Assembly: GCF_002999335.1 (NCBI RefSeq)
Contig: NW_020312657.1
Coordinates: 124,001 to 188,000, forward strand
Length of the DNA stretch: 64,000 nt
From: Cyclospora cayetanensis
Taxonomy: Eukaryota; Apicomplexa; Conoidasida; Eucoccidiorida; Eimeriidae
Direction of reading: 5' to 3'
Each line of letters starts with the position of its first letter. The first letter of the stretch is position 1. The translations under genes and the position numbers were made by a program. The notes beneath the pieces are model-generated. The model was not told the origin of the DNA, did not search any database, and was given only the letters and a program-made list of their open reading frames with translations. This document shows positions 49,438 through 61,213 of the stretch, piece by piece.

Positions 49438-50177
49438 ATGCTTCAACAGATCGAATTGCAGCCCCCTTCGAGGGAGCGAGCAGCTGCTGCAGCTCTTGAA
49501 TCCGCAGCAGCAGCTGCTGCCGCTGCTGCAGCGGAAGCTACCGAGCTGCACGTACAGCAGCAGGTAGCAGCAGCAGCAGCTGCTGCTGCTGCTGCAGCTG
49601 GCGCTGCCATCGAAGGCTCTGCCTCTCCGTCGAGTCACCAGTACGAAGAGAAGCAGCAGAGAAACGTCGCCGAGGCAGCTGCCGCTGCAGGGGGGCATCT
49701 TGCGCAGCAGCACCAGCAGCTGATGCAGCAGCAGAGCAGTCGGAGTAGCGTTGCTGCGCTTCCGACTGTAATTAGTGCTGCTGCCCTCACAACTGCCAGT
49801 GCAGACGAAGCTCTTGCGGAAACGCCTTCTTCCGTCGCAACACTCGACGAAAAATTCTTCTCCGCAGCAGCAGGAGCTGCTTTGGATCCGCTCGCTCGAA
49901 TAAACCTGCAGTTGCATGCCACGGCAGCGTCACGACCTCCAGCCTCTGCGCCTTTAGCCAATGCAACTGCACCAGCAAATACAGCAGCAGCTGTTGCTGC
50001 TGCCGTTCCTCCTGATGGCGTATCAGGGCGTGCTGCTGCTGGTGATGCAGCAGCAGCAGCAGCAGCAGCAGCAACGACGGTGGCTCCTCGCACAGGCGAT
50101 GCATGCGCGCTGGGCACAGATTATGCAGCAGCTGCTGCGTCTGCATTCCCGCAGCAGCAACAGCAACAGCAGCAGTT

Positions 50178-50208
<31 letters not shown>

Positions 50209-50570
50209 TTGCAGCAGCAACAGCAGCAGTTGCAGCAGCAGCAGCAACTTCTGCTTTCCAACTGTCTGGGGTATGGAGGGGAAAGCTCTTTTGTGGGGAC
50301 TGTTGTAGGGGTGGATAGCGAGGAACGGCGTTGCCGCGCAATTCCAGGAGCAGCAGCAGCCGCTGCTTCCTCCGCAGCACTCATGCAGGAAGCAAGTGCT
50401 TTTGAGGCAACTGCTTCCTCTCTTGGGGGGAGTTCAGCGATCCAAGAGACACAACAGCGAGCAGCAGAACGAGTTTGTTCATTTGCTGCCCTCGCTTCGA
50501 TTCCATTGCCTGTTCAGCTGTGTGGCACACATCCTTCGCTTCTTTCCGCAGGGGCCCTATCGCTCCTCCC

Positions 50571-50607
<37 letters not shown>

Positions 50608-51801
50608 GAGGCGAAGGCATCTACGCTGGACGCAGCCGCAAGCAGAAATCGCGCAGCAGAAGAATCAGCGCCGCAGGCGCAGCGGCGAGACGATCCTGTG
50701 GATCAGGAGAGCTCGGCGAGGGTTGCCTGCCAGCAGCAGCAGCAGCAGTTGCTGCTAGTGCAGCAGCAGCAGCAGCTGCTGCTGCTGCAGCTCGCGGAAG
50801 AGCAGCAACAACAGGCAGCGGCAGCCCTCGCCTCCGTCAAAAGAGACACCTCAGGCGCAGCAGCAGAGACAGACGCAGCAGCGCCAGCAGCAGCAGCAGC
50901 GAGTGTGCCTGGCAGCGTGCAGCAGCAGCAGCAACGGCAGCAGCAACGAGGCAGCACTGAGGGCAGTATGCTGCCTTTAGCTGCAGCGTCAGGAGCCGAC
51001 GGGGTGGCGTCAGAGAGGCAGCGAGATCAGCTTCAAGAGCAGCAACAGCAAGAGCAAGAGCAAGAGCAGCAACAGCAAGAGCAACAGCAGCAACAGCAAC
51101 AGCAAGAGCAGCAGCAACAACAGGAGGATCTCAGCACCAAGCAGCAGCCGGAAGATCTAACATCGCTATTGAAATGTGCGCTCGAGAAGCCGCCTTTGAG
51201 CGGTTTCCTGCTTTTGTGACAGGCGTTTTGATTGCGAGGGAGAAAAAAGGGAGAAGAATGAGGGGCAGCTACGTTGGCAGGGAGGCGCATAGTCGATTTG
51301 TTGGTGTGTGGGGGTGGATGCTGCGCAGGGCATATTGGTTCTGGCTACCCTTTGATGCTGCAAGCTCCCTCCTTGCAGGCTGGATCTCCTTTTGGAGTAG
51401 TTGATGCAGCAGCGCAGCTGAAGCGGCTGCAGCAGACGACTCCCCAGACCTCTCAAGGAGCGCTCGCGGCAGCAGCGGCGGCAGCAGCGGCAGCGGCGAG
51501 CGTTGCGTTCGACCCTTTTTCCGCCGTCAGCAGCGATGAACATTTAGCAGTGCTGCAGCACATAAGGGTGCTGTCTCTAAGGACGGCTGCGGCGGCTGCG
51601 GCAGCAAAGCAGACTTCGCAGAGCGCAGCAGGAGGCGGAGAGGGGTCCCCTCCTCCGAGTGGTATCGGTAGTGGTGCTGCTGCAGAAGCAGCAGCCGCTT
51701 TGGATGAGCCCTCGACGGAGGCAGCACTGCCAGCAGCATCCGCGGCAGGAGGGGCGGATGCAGCAGCAGCAGCGGCAGCGGCAGCGGCGGCAGCGGAGCA
51801 C

Positions 51802-51835
<34 letters not shown>

Positions 51836-53969
51836 GCTCATCCGAAGGCAGCTTGTCACGGGGTGTGTCGGGAGGAGGTCTAGAGAAAGAGTCTGCAGCA
51901 GCGAGCAGCGAGAGAGCCTCCTCGATTTTGCGGGAGGATCAGCAGCAGCAAGTGCAGCGTCTGCTGGAGGGTTTGACAGCGGAGGAGTTGTCGTGTGCTG
52001 CTGCGGCGGCGCAGGCGTCCATGGAGGAGCAGGAAGAAGATTCCGTGCAGCAGCAGAAAGATGCACAGGAGCAGCAGGAAGATGCATTAGATGATCGGCT
52101 TAAGGCGATTGGCGTGTTTCTCAAGTCGCTCGAGGGCAGTGCAGCGAGCCAAGTGGCACCGCAATGTATGGTGAAGTGTAGCTTTGATTACTTGAGGCTG
52201 CGATTGCGTGGTGCTTCCTGCTGCTGCTGCCAGTAGTAGTAGTAGGGAGGGGAGGGGGAGGAAAGCTAGTCGTAGTAGTAGTAGTGGGGGAGGGGAGGGA
52301 AAGCTATTAGTAGTAGTAGTAATAGGAAGGGATGGGAAGGGGAAACGTTGGTGATGCTTCTTTGGTGCTGCCGGGTCGGGCAGACTGTTTTGAATTCATT
52401 TTTGCAACTTATTCGTGATGAGGAGAACGCAGAGTGGCTTTAAAGGATGCAGTATGTGTGGGGGATATTGCTTTGGCTGTGCATGCATGTGCATATGCAT
52501 GTGCATGCATGTGTGTGTGCATGCATGTGTGCATGTGTGTGTCTGCCTTTTGTGCGGGTGCAGCTGCCGCTTGGGGGCTTCCCGATTTGTTCGTTCGCAG
52601 CGTTGGATCGGATGCACTGCTGCAGTCGGCTTTATGCCAATGGGTGGCTGCAGCGGGAGGAGCAGGAGGCGCTGCTACGGGGGCTGCGGATGGCAGTGTT
52701 GCTGCAGCAGCAGCAGCAGCAGCAGGAGCAGCAGCAGCAGAGGGCGCAGCCGTCATGCAGCAGGGAGGCCTTTTTCTAGGCATGTTGCCAGAGTTGCAGG
52801 CGGAGCAGTTGCTGCAGGAGCAGCTGCTGCAGGAGCAGTTGCTGCAGCAGCAGCTGCTGCAGGAGCAGCTGCTGCAGCAGCAGCTTGTGGTGCAGCAAGA
52901 AGCAGCAGCAGCAACAAGCAAGGATCTCCTCCAGGCGGGGGGAGGGGCATCTGCACTCGAGGATTTCAGTGCCTCAGCTCTCCATGGGGTACATGCAAAC
53001 GTCAAGCGTTCGAGGTGGGCTGAGCTAGTGCTAATGACGCTGCTACTGATGCTCTAGTTTGTGGCTGCCACGCGCAAGGAGGGTCGTGCTGCTTGCCAAA
53101 CGGAAGAGGGGGTTCGCAGCTGTCGACGCTCGTACTGCGGCTATGTAGAGGCACGCATTTGTCGGAGAGAGCGAGGGGGGTGCAGAGCTCTCTCCGCGGC
53201 ATGTTCACTCTAAGGCTTCGGTGTCTTGAATGCTCTTGTGCATGCTGTTGAACAGTCGTGGTCGCCCTCGAAAAGCAACTCATCTCGACGGCGCAGCGGA
53301 TGCTTCTGGAACGTCTTCTGGTCCTGGAGGGAGCGACGGTGTAGCTGCAGCAGCAGCAGCAGCAGCAGCTGCAGCAGCTGCAGCGGCAGGGGCAGCTGTG
53401 GGGTCGAGTGGGGCCCCCTCAGTATCGGCGGGGGGCCCTTTGAAGCGCATGCGACGCAACGGCAGCAACAACCCGGAGAGTGGCTTTCCTGGTGTCTCGT
53501 GGAATAGCCGCATGCAAGCGTGGCTGGCATTCTTTGTTGATGCGGAGGGAACCAGACGAAGTCATACATTCAAGTGCAACAAGTTTGGTGGCGTCGAGGT
53601 GCGTATATGTATATCTATATATATATATATATATGTATTTGTATGTATATGTATATACGTGGATACATGTATATGTGTATGTGTGTCTTTATGTGTGTGT
53701 GTAAATATGTTCGTGTACATGTGTATGCATATGTGTGTGTGTACATATGTTCATGTATATGTGTATGTGTGTCTGTATGTGTGTGTGTACATATGTTCGT
53801 GTACATGTGTATGCATATGTGTGTGTATGTGTGTGTGTAAGTATGTTCGTGTATATGTGTATGCATATGTGTGTGTAAATATGTTCATGTATATGTGTAT
53901 GTGTGTGTGTAAATATGTTCGTGTACATGTGTATGCATATGTGCGTGTGTAAATATGTTCATGTATATG

Positions 53970-54003
<34 letters not shown>

Positions 54004-54215
54004 CACGTGTGGTGCCGCTGTGTGTGACTCTCCGGTGAGGGCCTTGTACTGGCAATTCGTTTTGAGGAGCTACAAGCTGGCATTTGGAATCCTGATGGTG
54101 AAAGCCAAAGACATAGTGGATGTGTGCAGCAAGATGGGGGTGTTTTGTTTCTGTTCTCTGTTCTGTATGCATCTCTCCTCGATCGGCAGCGCTCCTCTGC
54201 ATCTGCATCTGCATC

Positions 54216-54269
<54 letters not shown>

Positions 54270-54459
54270 TATGTGCGGCTTCTGCCTTCAGAGAGCTCGA
54301 GTGGAGGCTATCGACTGGCTTATTAGGAAAAGAAGCGAAATTCAAGCTGCCACTGAAAGGGCACGCCTTGCTGCGCAGCAGCAACGGGAGGCAGTGGCAG
54401 CTGCGGCTGCTGCTGTGGCTGCTGCTGCACCTCCTGCAGAATCACCTTCAGCGGAGTGA
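49438..54459 (+). CDS. ApiAP2 transcription factor, Gln/Ala-rich, with AT-hook
   Basis: Sequence-specific DNA-binding regulator of the apicomplexan AP2 family. The single AP2 domain spans two exons: 53256-53598 ends SGFPGVSWNSRMQAWLAFF ... FKCNKFGGVE, and 54292-54459 begins RARVEAIDWLIRKR (phase 0 junction), ending at TGA 54457-54459. An AT-hook core RGRPRK stands at the start of the first of these exons. Upstream exons are 52564-53014 (phase 1 in, 2 out), about 51379 to ~52210, and a 593-codon frame 49438-51219; these are Gln/Ala/Glu repeats with few fixed landmarks, so their exact ends and the true start are uncertain. The C-terminal tail is Ala-rich and short. Nuclear location is inferred from the family. 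Confidence 0.8.
50140..50250 (+). repeat. CAG/CAA poly-Gln run in ApiAP2 gene
   Basis: Nearly pure CAG/CAA/TTG codons giving poly-Gln with Leu; one of several such runs between 49500 and 52900. Confidence 0.9.
53600..54020. repeat. GTGTATGT microsatellites in ApiAP2 intron
   Basis: Tetranucleotide and (TA)n repeats fill the intron that splits the AP2 domain (53599-54291); a (GT)n tract follows at 54220-54268. Confidence 0.9.
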
Positions 54460-55546
54460 ATAGGGGGAAAAGGGGGGGAGGGTGAAAGTGTGACAACGGC
54501 AGTTGCACGACATGTCTGTTTTGCAGCCAATCTTACTCGCTCCACTCGGTAGACTTACCTGTAGAAGTTCGCTACAGAGAGAGCCCTCCTGGCGAAATCT
54601 GTACCATGCAAGTGACGTGTGCTGCCTCGATGAATGGGGAAAAAGCCTCTCCTCTTGCTTTCCGGCTTGTGCAACGGAGCCCAGCAAGAGCAGCACCTCC
54701 CTTGCATTAGCTTTCTAAGAGCGCTGCATTGGCGCTGCCACGAAGTGAAACGGACAGACATCTACGGGAGAGGGCGATGGGGAGGGGGAAGTCTGAGGCA
54801 ACCATTAGGATTCTGCAGAGTAAGGCTAGAAGCATGCATGACGCACGCCACGCGAGTGTTTACAAGTGGCTAGAGGACGCTGCCCATTAGGCTCTTGGCC
54901 CCTTCAAGAAGGGCCCCCTTTTCTCCCCCCTTTCCCCCGTTGCTGCCCCTTTGTTGAGGCACACACACCTCCTTCTTCACCTCGGGTTCTTGGGAATGTG
55001 TCTCGGCAGCGAATGAACGTGCAGCGTGCTGCGGCGTTGTGCTGAGATAAGAGAGCCCCCCAGGTGGAAAGGAAGGGGCAGGGGCCCTACATATATAGCG
55101 GGGGGGCCCCCTTGGGCTAATTAGGCTTGGATCTGTCTTTTCTCCAGAACTACTTTAAAGTAAAAGAGCGCGGGATGCGAAGGCGCTGTGTCTTGTGGCT
55201 GCTTTTGCCGGTGCTGATGTTGCGCTTCGTGCTGTTATTTGGTAGCCAGCATCTGCTCTGACTGGACGGTGCTGTAAATCAATTCCTCTTCTTGGGGAGC
55301 AACTGGAGGCGTACAGATAGAGGAGCACTACACTCTCCGGGGGAGGGGGCCTAATGTAGGAGGGTCTGTTGAAGAAAGATTCCGCGTCGCTAGAGTGTCA
55401 TCCGTCTCCCCTACGCTGCCGCCTACTGTTTGTCTCTCTCTCTGTCTAAGGCCCTTATGGAGTGGCTTGTGCGGCATGCATGATCGAAATCCGCCCTCCA
55501 GCCGCAGGAGGAAGGGCCCTTCTCAGGTTTTTGTGAGTAGTCATCC

Positions 55547-55590
<44 letters not shown>

Positions 55591-56899
55591 GAGCAAGTGT
55601 GGAGAGAGACATATGCTGCAAAAAGGCAGGCCTCTTTTCCTATCCCCCAAACAAGCATAGGATGCCAACATCTTCAGCAAGTTTGCGTCTCCCCTAGCTG
55701 CAGCCTTTTCGTTCCGCTGTATGACTTCTCCCTTCCTCCCTCACCAATGGCTGCCATGGCATACACTCTGGGTTTATTTCTCGCCCTCTTTGCGTTTCCC
55801 TCAAAGAACACACACTCTCTCCCTCCCCCCATCCATCTTACAGAGGAAAAGGTCGCAAACAAACCACGTTGGGGTTCTCTCTCACTAGTTGAGTCCTTTC
55901 CTAAACGAGAATCCCTCCACCCCCCCATGCTTAGACGTGCTTTGACATGTCTCCTGTCTCTCACTCTATTTATCAGTGCTGCGTAATCCCAAAGCTCAGA
56001 GCCTTTTTGCTCCGAAAGAAGTAGAAACCCCAGTGCAAGTACAATGCCGTACAGAGAGAGAGAAAGAGAGAGAACGAGAGCTGAATAGAGTGAGTGCAGC
56101 GGAGAAGCACACAGGAGAAAAGAACAACCAAGGAGGTCAGGCTGCCGCCAAGGACGCGCTGGCAAAGGAGTGAAGGAAAGGAAGAACAGCTGAAGTGGAC
56201 GCAGTGGTGCATAGCAACCTCGTACATGCGCAAGCTTCGCCTTTTCTCTATTGCTCTCTTTTATTCGCTCTCTCCGTCGGAGCGGCGGTGGTTACCCACC
56301 AAGCCCACGAGAAGGCCTTTTGCGAAACACGCGTTCCGTTTCAAAATGCAGCCAGAATCACAAGACTTTCTCCCTGATCGGTCGTCAGAACAACAGAGAA
56401 GGAAAGACAGAAAGAGACACACGCCTCCTATCTACTTTCAATTACTGTGTTGGCTGTGGTTCACTACAAGCGTTACGACCACATAAAACGGCGGAGCCGC
56501 AACTGACGAGGTCTATATGAGCGAAGCGGATTGCGTGGAAAGAAGTGCCGCTCTAAACGTGAGGCAATTAAAAATCGGCCTTTCACGCCCATGACGCAGT
56601 AACCTGTGAAAGAGCAGGTGTATGTCTATGCGCGTAACCTCCAGGCGAATCCTCCAAACTAGCTGCCGTAAAAGCACTGGCAAGAAGGAGAGGCCTTCCC
56701 CCCTACAGCCCCCGCTTTCCCCTCCAAAAGCCTCCCTTCCACGCCTGTTGCTACAAGACGCTCTCAAAGTTTGACGCCAGCGTTTTATACCGCCTTAACA
56801 CGCTGAGACGCGTCTTGGTGCTTCCGTGTAGAGAGCAATTCTATGTGGGACAAAAAGCTCTGCCCTATCTTGACTCCTCCGAAAAGGAAAGCCTCACAA
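54460..56899. other. Convergent intergenic region, 2.4 kb
   Basis: Between ApiAP2 (+) and V-ATPase F (-). Contains a (TA)n tract at 55551-55588 and several unrecognised open frames; no splice-consistent conserved exon was found. Confidence 0.55.
55551..55588. repeat. (TA)n microsatellite
   Basis: About 19 uninterrupted TA dinucleotides. Confidence 0.95.
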
Positions 56900-58713
56900 T
56901 TATGACGGCAGTTCGCCTCCAAAGAAAAACTTCACGCGCTGCATGACAGAATCCTGCGGTCCATAAGGCGCAGACACCCGACACAGCGAGGCAAAAATGT
57001 GGCCTCCTTTCCTCATAAGGTCAAGAAGAGCATCTTCATTCCCCCCCCTTCCCCTCCCCCTTCCTCCCCCCAAAAATCGGTCGAACAGAAGCTACTGGGG
57101 GGCTTTTTTAAACGCACACAAGCATGCATGCATGAATGCACGTACATATGCATACATGTGCATGTATGTATATACGTTTGCGTGTGCAGCATAGGAACTT
57201 GTGTGTGTATGTGTATGTATATATATATATATATATATGTGTATATATATATATGTGTATATGTGTGTGTGTGTGCAATGAGTTTTTCAAGAGACGCATC
57301 TCTCGTTTCCTGGAACGAGAGATGTGTGGGAGAAGCCTTGCAGGGAGCGAGTGGTCAATGGAAGCTCAAGATGTCAGGGAATGCAACATGGGCTCTCGCT
57401 ACCCCCCAAGTGTTTGCACTAATTGCGTTCAAATTATACTTTGCTGGGGTCATAAGGCCTGTCTTTGCTGGGAATTTCCAGGATCGTGGGCACGACGCGG
57501 CAATGCAAGTCCACTAAATAACGAATATCATCTGCCACCTGACAAGACCAGCGCAAAACACACAAGCGTGAGGAGAAAGGGGCCTTAAGGGTCAAAGAAG
57601 AACAAGCACAGGTACACTGCGGCGAGAGAGCGAGAGACACTGCTACGAGACAAGTCCACATGCAAGACGCGGCACACGAGGACGCGCTAGCTGCCTGAAG
57701 ATGCGCGCATGAAGAGTCGCACAGCCTGAGACGCAGAGATTCTCGAGAAGGAGAGCAGTAAAAGAAGCAGCAGAGAGGGAAAGGGGGGGGGGGGGCACCA
57801 CACGGGCCGGAACCATGAGAGAGCCAGCAGGACGGAATTTAGTGGAGATAGATCGTTTGTTAGATAGAAAAGGGAGAAATAGAAAAAGCAAGAGAAATAG
57901 ATGAAGCTGGAGAGACAGAAACAGAAAGGAAGACAGAGAGAGGCATGGAGAGAAAGAAGGAGAAACAGAGGTACAGACAGAGAGAGAGAGACACCCCCTA
58001 GAAAAGCAAAACACGCAGAACCGGAGGGAGACGAGCATGTGTCGAGAACAAGTGGCGAGAGGCGCATAGAATATGTATGGCGCTCATCAGGCATGTTTTT
58101 TCTGATCTCACGTGTTGGTTGATTAAGACAATGCCGACATCGTTCCTGTGTGTGAAGTCGTGGAACGCCCTTTCGACGTCCTGCCTCTTCGTCTCTGTGC
58201 AGAGGGCAGTTTTGAAGACACGAATGCATTTTCGTGTAGCGCCTCCCGCGGCAGGAGGCGTTGAGACGCGCAAGTATTTTTTGCCTCTCTACGGAGTTGC
58301 AAAACCGGCAAAACTAAAAAAAGTGGGGCCTCGTGTGGGAGCTTCTCGGGGGAGAAGATGGACTGCTTGAAGCGGATCAGGGAGGGCAGAAGAGGGCGAA
58401 CAGTGGGAAGCCTTTGCACTTGGCACCTACTTGTGTCGACTACCAAGAAGTTTGTTCTTCCAGATCCGTCTCGCATGCCGATGCCAGCCATCAGGAAGCC
58501 TGCCACAGTATCCTGAGCCGGCAAGCAAGCACAGGCAAAGCGGACTGTGTAGCCGTCAGTCAGTACACCCGGAAGCTGCACGCCGCTCGGCGTACACCAC
58601 GGTCCCTTGCGCCACGACACGGCGCGCTAGAGGCCGCTCACTTCATCGCCAATGACGCAAATCTTCAACTCGGGAGCGCCATGGGGTCTAATGCTGCCTT
58701 TGTAGGCCGCCAT
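56900..58713 (-). CDS. VMA7: V-type H+-ATPase subunit F
   Basis: Central-stalk subunit of the V1 sector, coupling ATP hydrolysis to proton pumping in acidic organelles. Five exons: 58713-58642, 58512-58431, 58194-58112, 57538-57440, 56953-56900; 129 aa, close to the family's ~120. Diagnostic blocks: LKICVIGDE at the N-terminus, DTVAGFLMAGIG, TNFLVVDT, DVERAFHDFTHRNDVGIVLI, then NQH, VPTILEIPSKDRPYDPSK and DSVMQRV before the stop. Introns hold poly-pyrimidine and TA/CA repeats (for example 57210-57270). Every junction keeps phase and all donors are GT. Confidence 0.95.
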
Positions 58714-60300
58714 CGGCAGACACCCACACAGGAGCTCAGTCTTGCTCCGTTGCTGCAGCTGATCGCTGCTGCTGTACGTACACCGCACCGAAGCGACGAC
58801 CACCCGCCGCAGCGGCTTCTCTCTCTCTCTCTCGCTCGCTCGCTGCAGCTGCTGCTGCAGGAAGTGGACAGCTTCTCGAGCACTCAGCGCTATATAAAAG
58901 GAGAGAAGCGCTGATTTCTGCGGCTCGCGTCGCTGTGGACGCCTCCAGGGAAGCTGCACTTCCTGCTATGGGCTGCTGCTGCGACTGCAGCTGCAGCGGC
59001 CGGAGCGCAGCAGCGGGATGATGACACCCAGCGTCTCGCGAAGAACCCTAAGCGAGCAGAAAGCGCTGGTGAGTGCTAGACTCGGATTGATCGCCGTCAA
59101 TGGCGTACTGTGAGTGCAAAGGCGGCTGCTGCAGGAACCCCTGCAGCTCGCGCTGCTGTGGAAGGAGGCCCCTAGCTGCCCTCTGACGGTTCCGCGCCAA
59201 CATACACGGAGGTTCGCGTCTTTTCGGAGCCCAGAAATCGGCGCGAACTGCATTAAAAACTCAGTTAAGTGCCGTCAGCAGTCGCGCCGCATGAAGGAAT
59301 CGCTCAAACGCCTGCACAATGCCAGCAGGAGCAGCATGAGGAGTGAGCAGCAGCAGCAGCTGCTGCAGCAGCAGCTGCTGCCGCTCACTGCGGCGGCTGC
59401 GGTGATAAGACTGCGCAGGCTTTTTGCCACCACGGCTTTAACGGAAAAGTCTCGGGATCTAGAGAAACGCACTTTTAGAAAATGTTGTATTTTCTTTTAA
59501 CAGCGACTTGAGAGCAGAAGAGGGGGTCTTCTTAAGGGGGATCAGCAAACGCTTTTGCTACCGCCGACTAGCGAGCTTCTCTGGCAGCTCGGGAGTTCCC
59601 AGACGCTATCTAGAATGCCACATTGTGACACAGACTTGCAGTGTTGCAGTCGGTGCTTCTGCGGCAAATTCTCCCTTCTTCTGTCTTTTTCCCTCATGGC
59701 CTCTCTTCCTTTCAATGGCTCCACTTGTCTCTCTCTTCCCGCCACGCACAGAACCCTCGCCTCAAAGCCTTGCAAGGTGCAGCAAGCACGCAAAGAACTC
59801 CCGCCGCTCAATACTCGTTGCCTCCTCTCTAGGCTTGCGTGTTGCAGCAGCTCTAGAGGCCTCACCGCAACAACGCCCACGCTAGATGCTTTCGCCAACC
59901 TTTGAATTTCCCCTTGTGTGTAGGGGTGTATGCGGCGTGTGCGATCGCGCTCGCCTTTTTCAGTGTGGTGTGAGACTGACGCGCGACATAGCAGAAATTG
60001 CAGCAACAGAAGAAACAAAAGCAACAAATTCGCAAAAGCAACAACAACCGCTACGACTTTGCAAAAGCAACAACAACAACCGCAGCAACAGAGATACTGC
60101 CCCAGGAGTCTCGACATTCCTCCGCTCTCGCTGCCTTGCAACACAGCTTCTTGCACACGAATACAACCGCGTTTCTACGCAGAAGGAGCAGAAACAACAA
60201 CTACATCTATTATTGCAACCGTGTTTCAAGGCAGAAGCAGCAACAGCAGCAGCAGCGGCAGCGACTTCCTGTTGCCGCTGCTGTCAAACGGCAATAATTG
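58714..60300. other. Divergent intergenic region
   Basis: Between V-ATPase F (-) and the Gln-rich gene (+). A 128-codon plus frame (59114-59500) has poly-Gln but no recognisable domain; an upstream exon of the next gene could lie here. Confidence 0.45.
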
Positions 60301-61114
60301 ATGGAGCTGCCACACAACACTGCCGCGAAGGTTTGGGGCCTTCCTGGACCTCCTAGAGTCTCCGATTGCAAACTTCAAGAGTGTGTAGATTCAAAATTTC
60401 CGCCAAGCACTCCAGGTGAGCAGCAGGTGTCGAACCCTTCCACTTGCACTCCCTCCCATGAGGTCCAGCAGCCGCTGCCTCCGATGCTGTCTGTACAGCA
60501 CCCCCAACCGAATGAGTCATTGCAGCCACAGTTTCAGCAGCAGCCACAGTTGCTGCAGCCGTATCAGTTTCAGCAGCAGCCAGAGTTGCAGCAGCAGCCA
60601 GAGTTTCAGCAGCAGCCGTACCAGTTTCAGCAGCAGCCGTACCAGTTTCAGCAGCAGCCAGAGTTTCAGCAGCAGCCAGAGTCTCAGCAGCAGCCGTACC
60701 AGTCTCAGCAGCAGCCGTACCAGTCTCAGCAGCAGCCGTACCAGTTTCAGCAGCAGCCAGAGTTGCAGCAGCAGCACTTGGAGGAGCACTTGAATCAGCT
60801 GCCTGTTTTGCGACTGCCAGACAGCAGCCCCGAGTATGATCGGCTTGAGGTGTCTATACAGCCCTTGGGACCTCGATCGGCGAGGGTAGAGGTGTGGGAA
60901 CGGCTGGATGATCCTTTTCCTGCCCTGATGCTTTGGTTTTCCCACAAGGCAAGAAGGCTTTTCGACACAGAATCGAAACAAGGAGGGGGGGAGGGGGGAG
61001 GGGAGGGAGGAGAGGGGGGGTGCACGTAGCGTAGTGAGTTTCCGATTTTTTCCGCCTTTTTTAACGCAGCCTTGCGCTCCGCTGCAGCTGCCCGCTACAC
61101 ATTGTCTGTGCACC

Positions 61115-61213
<99 letters not shown>

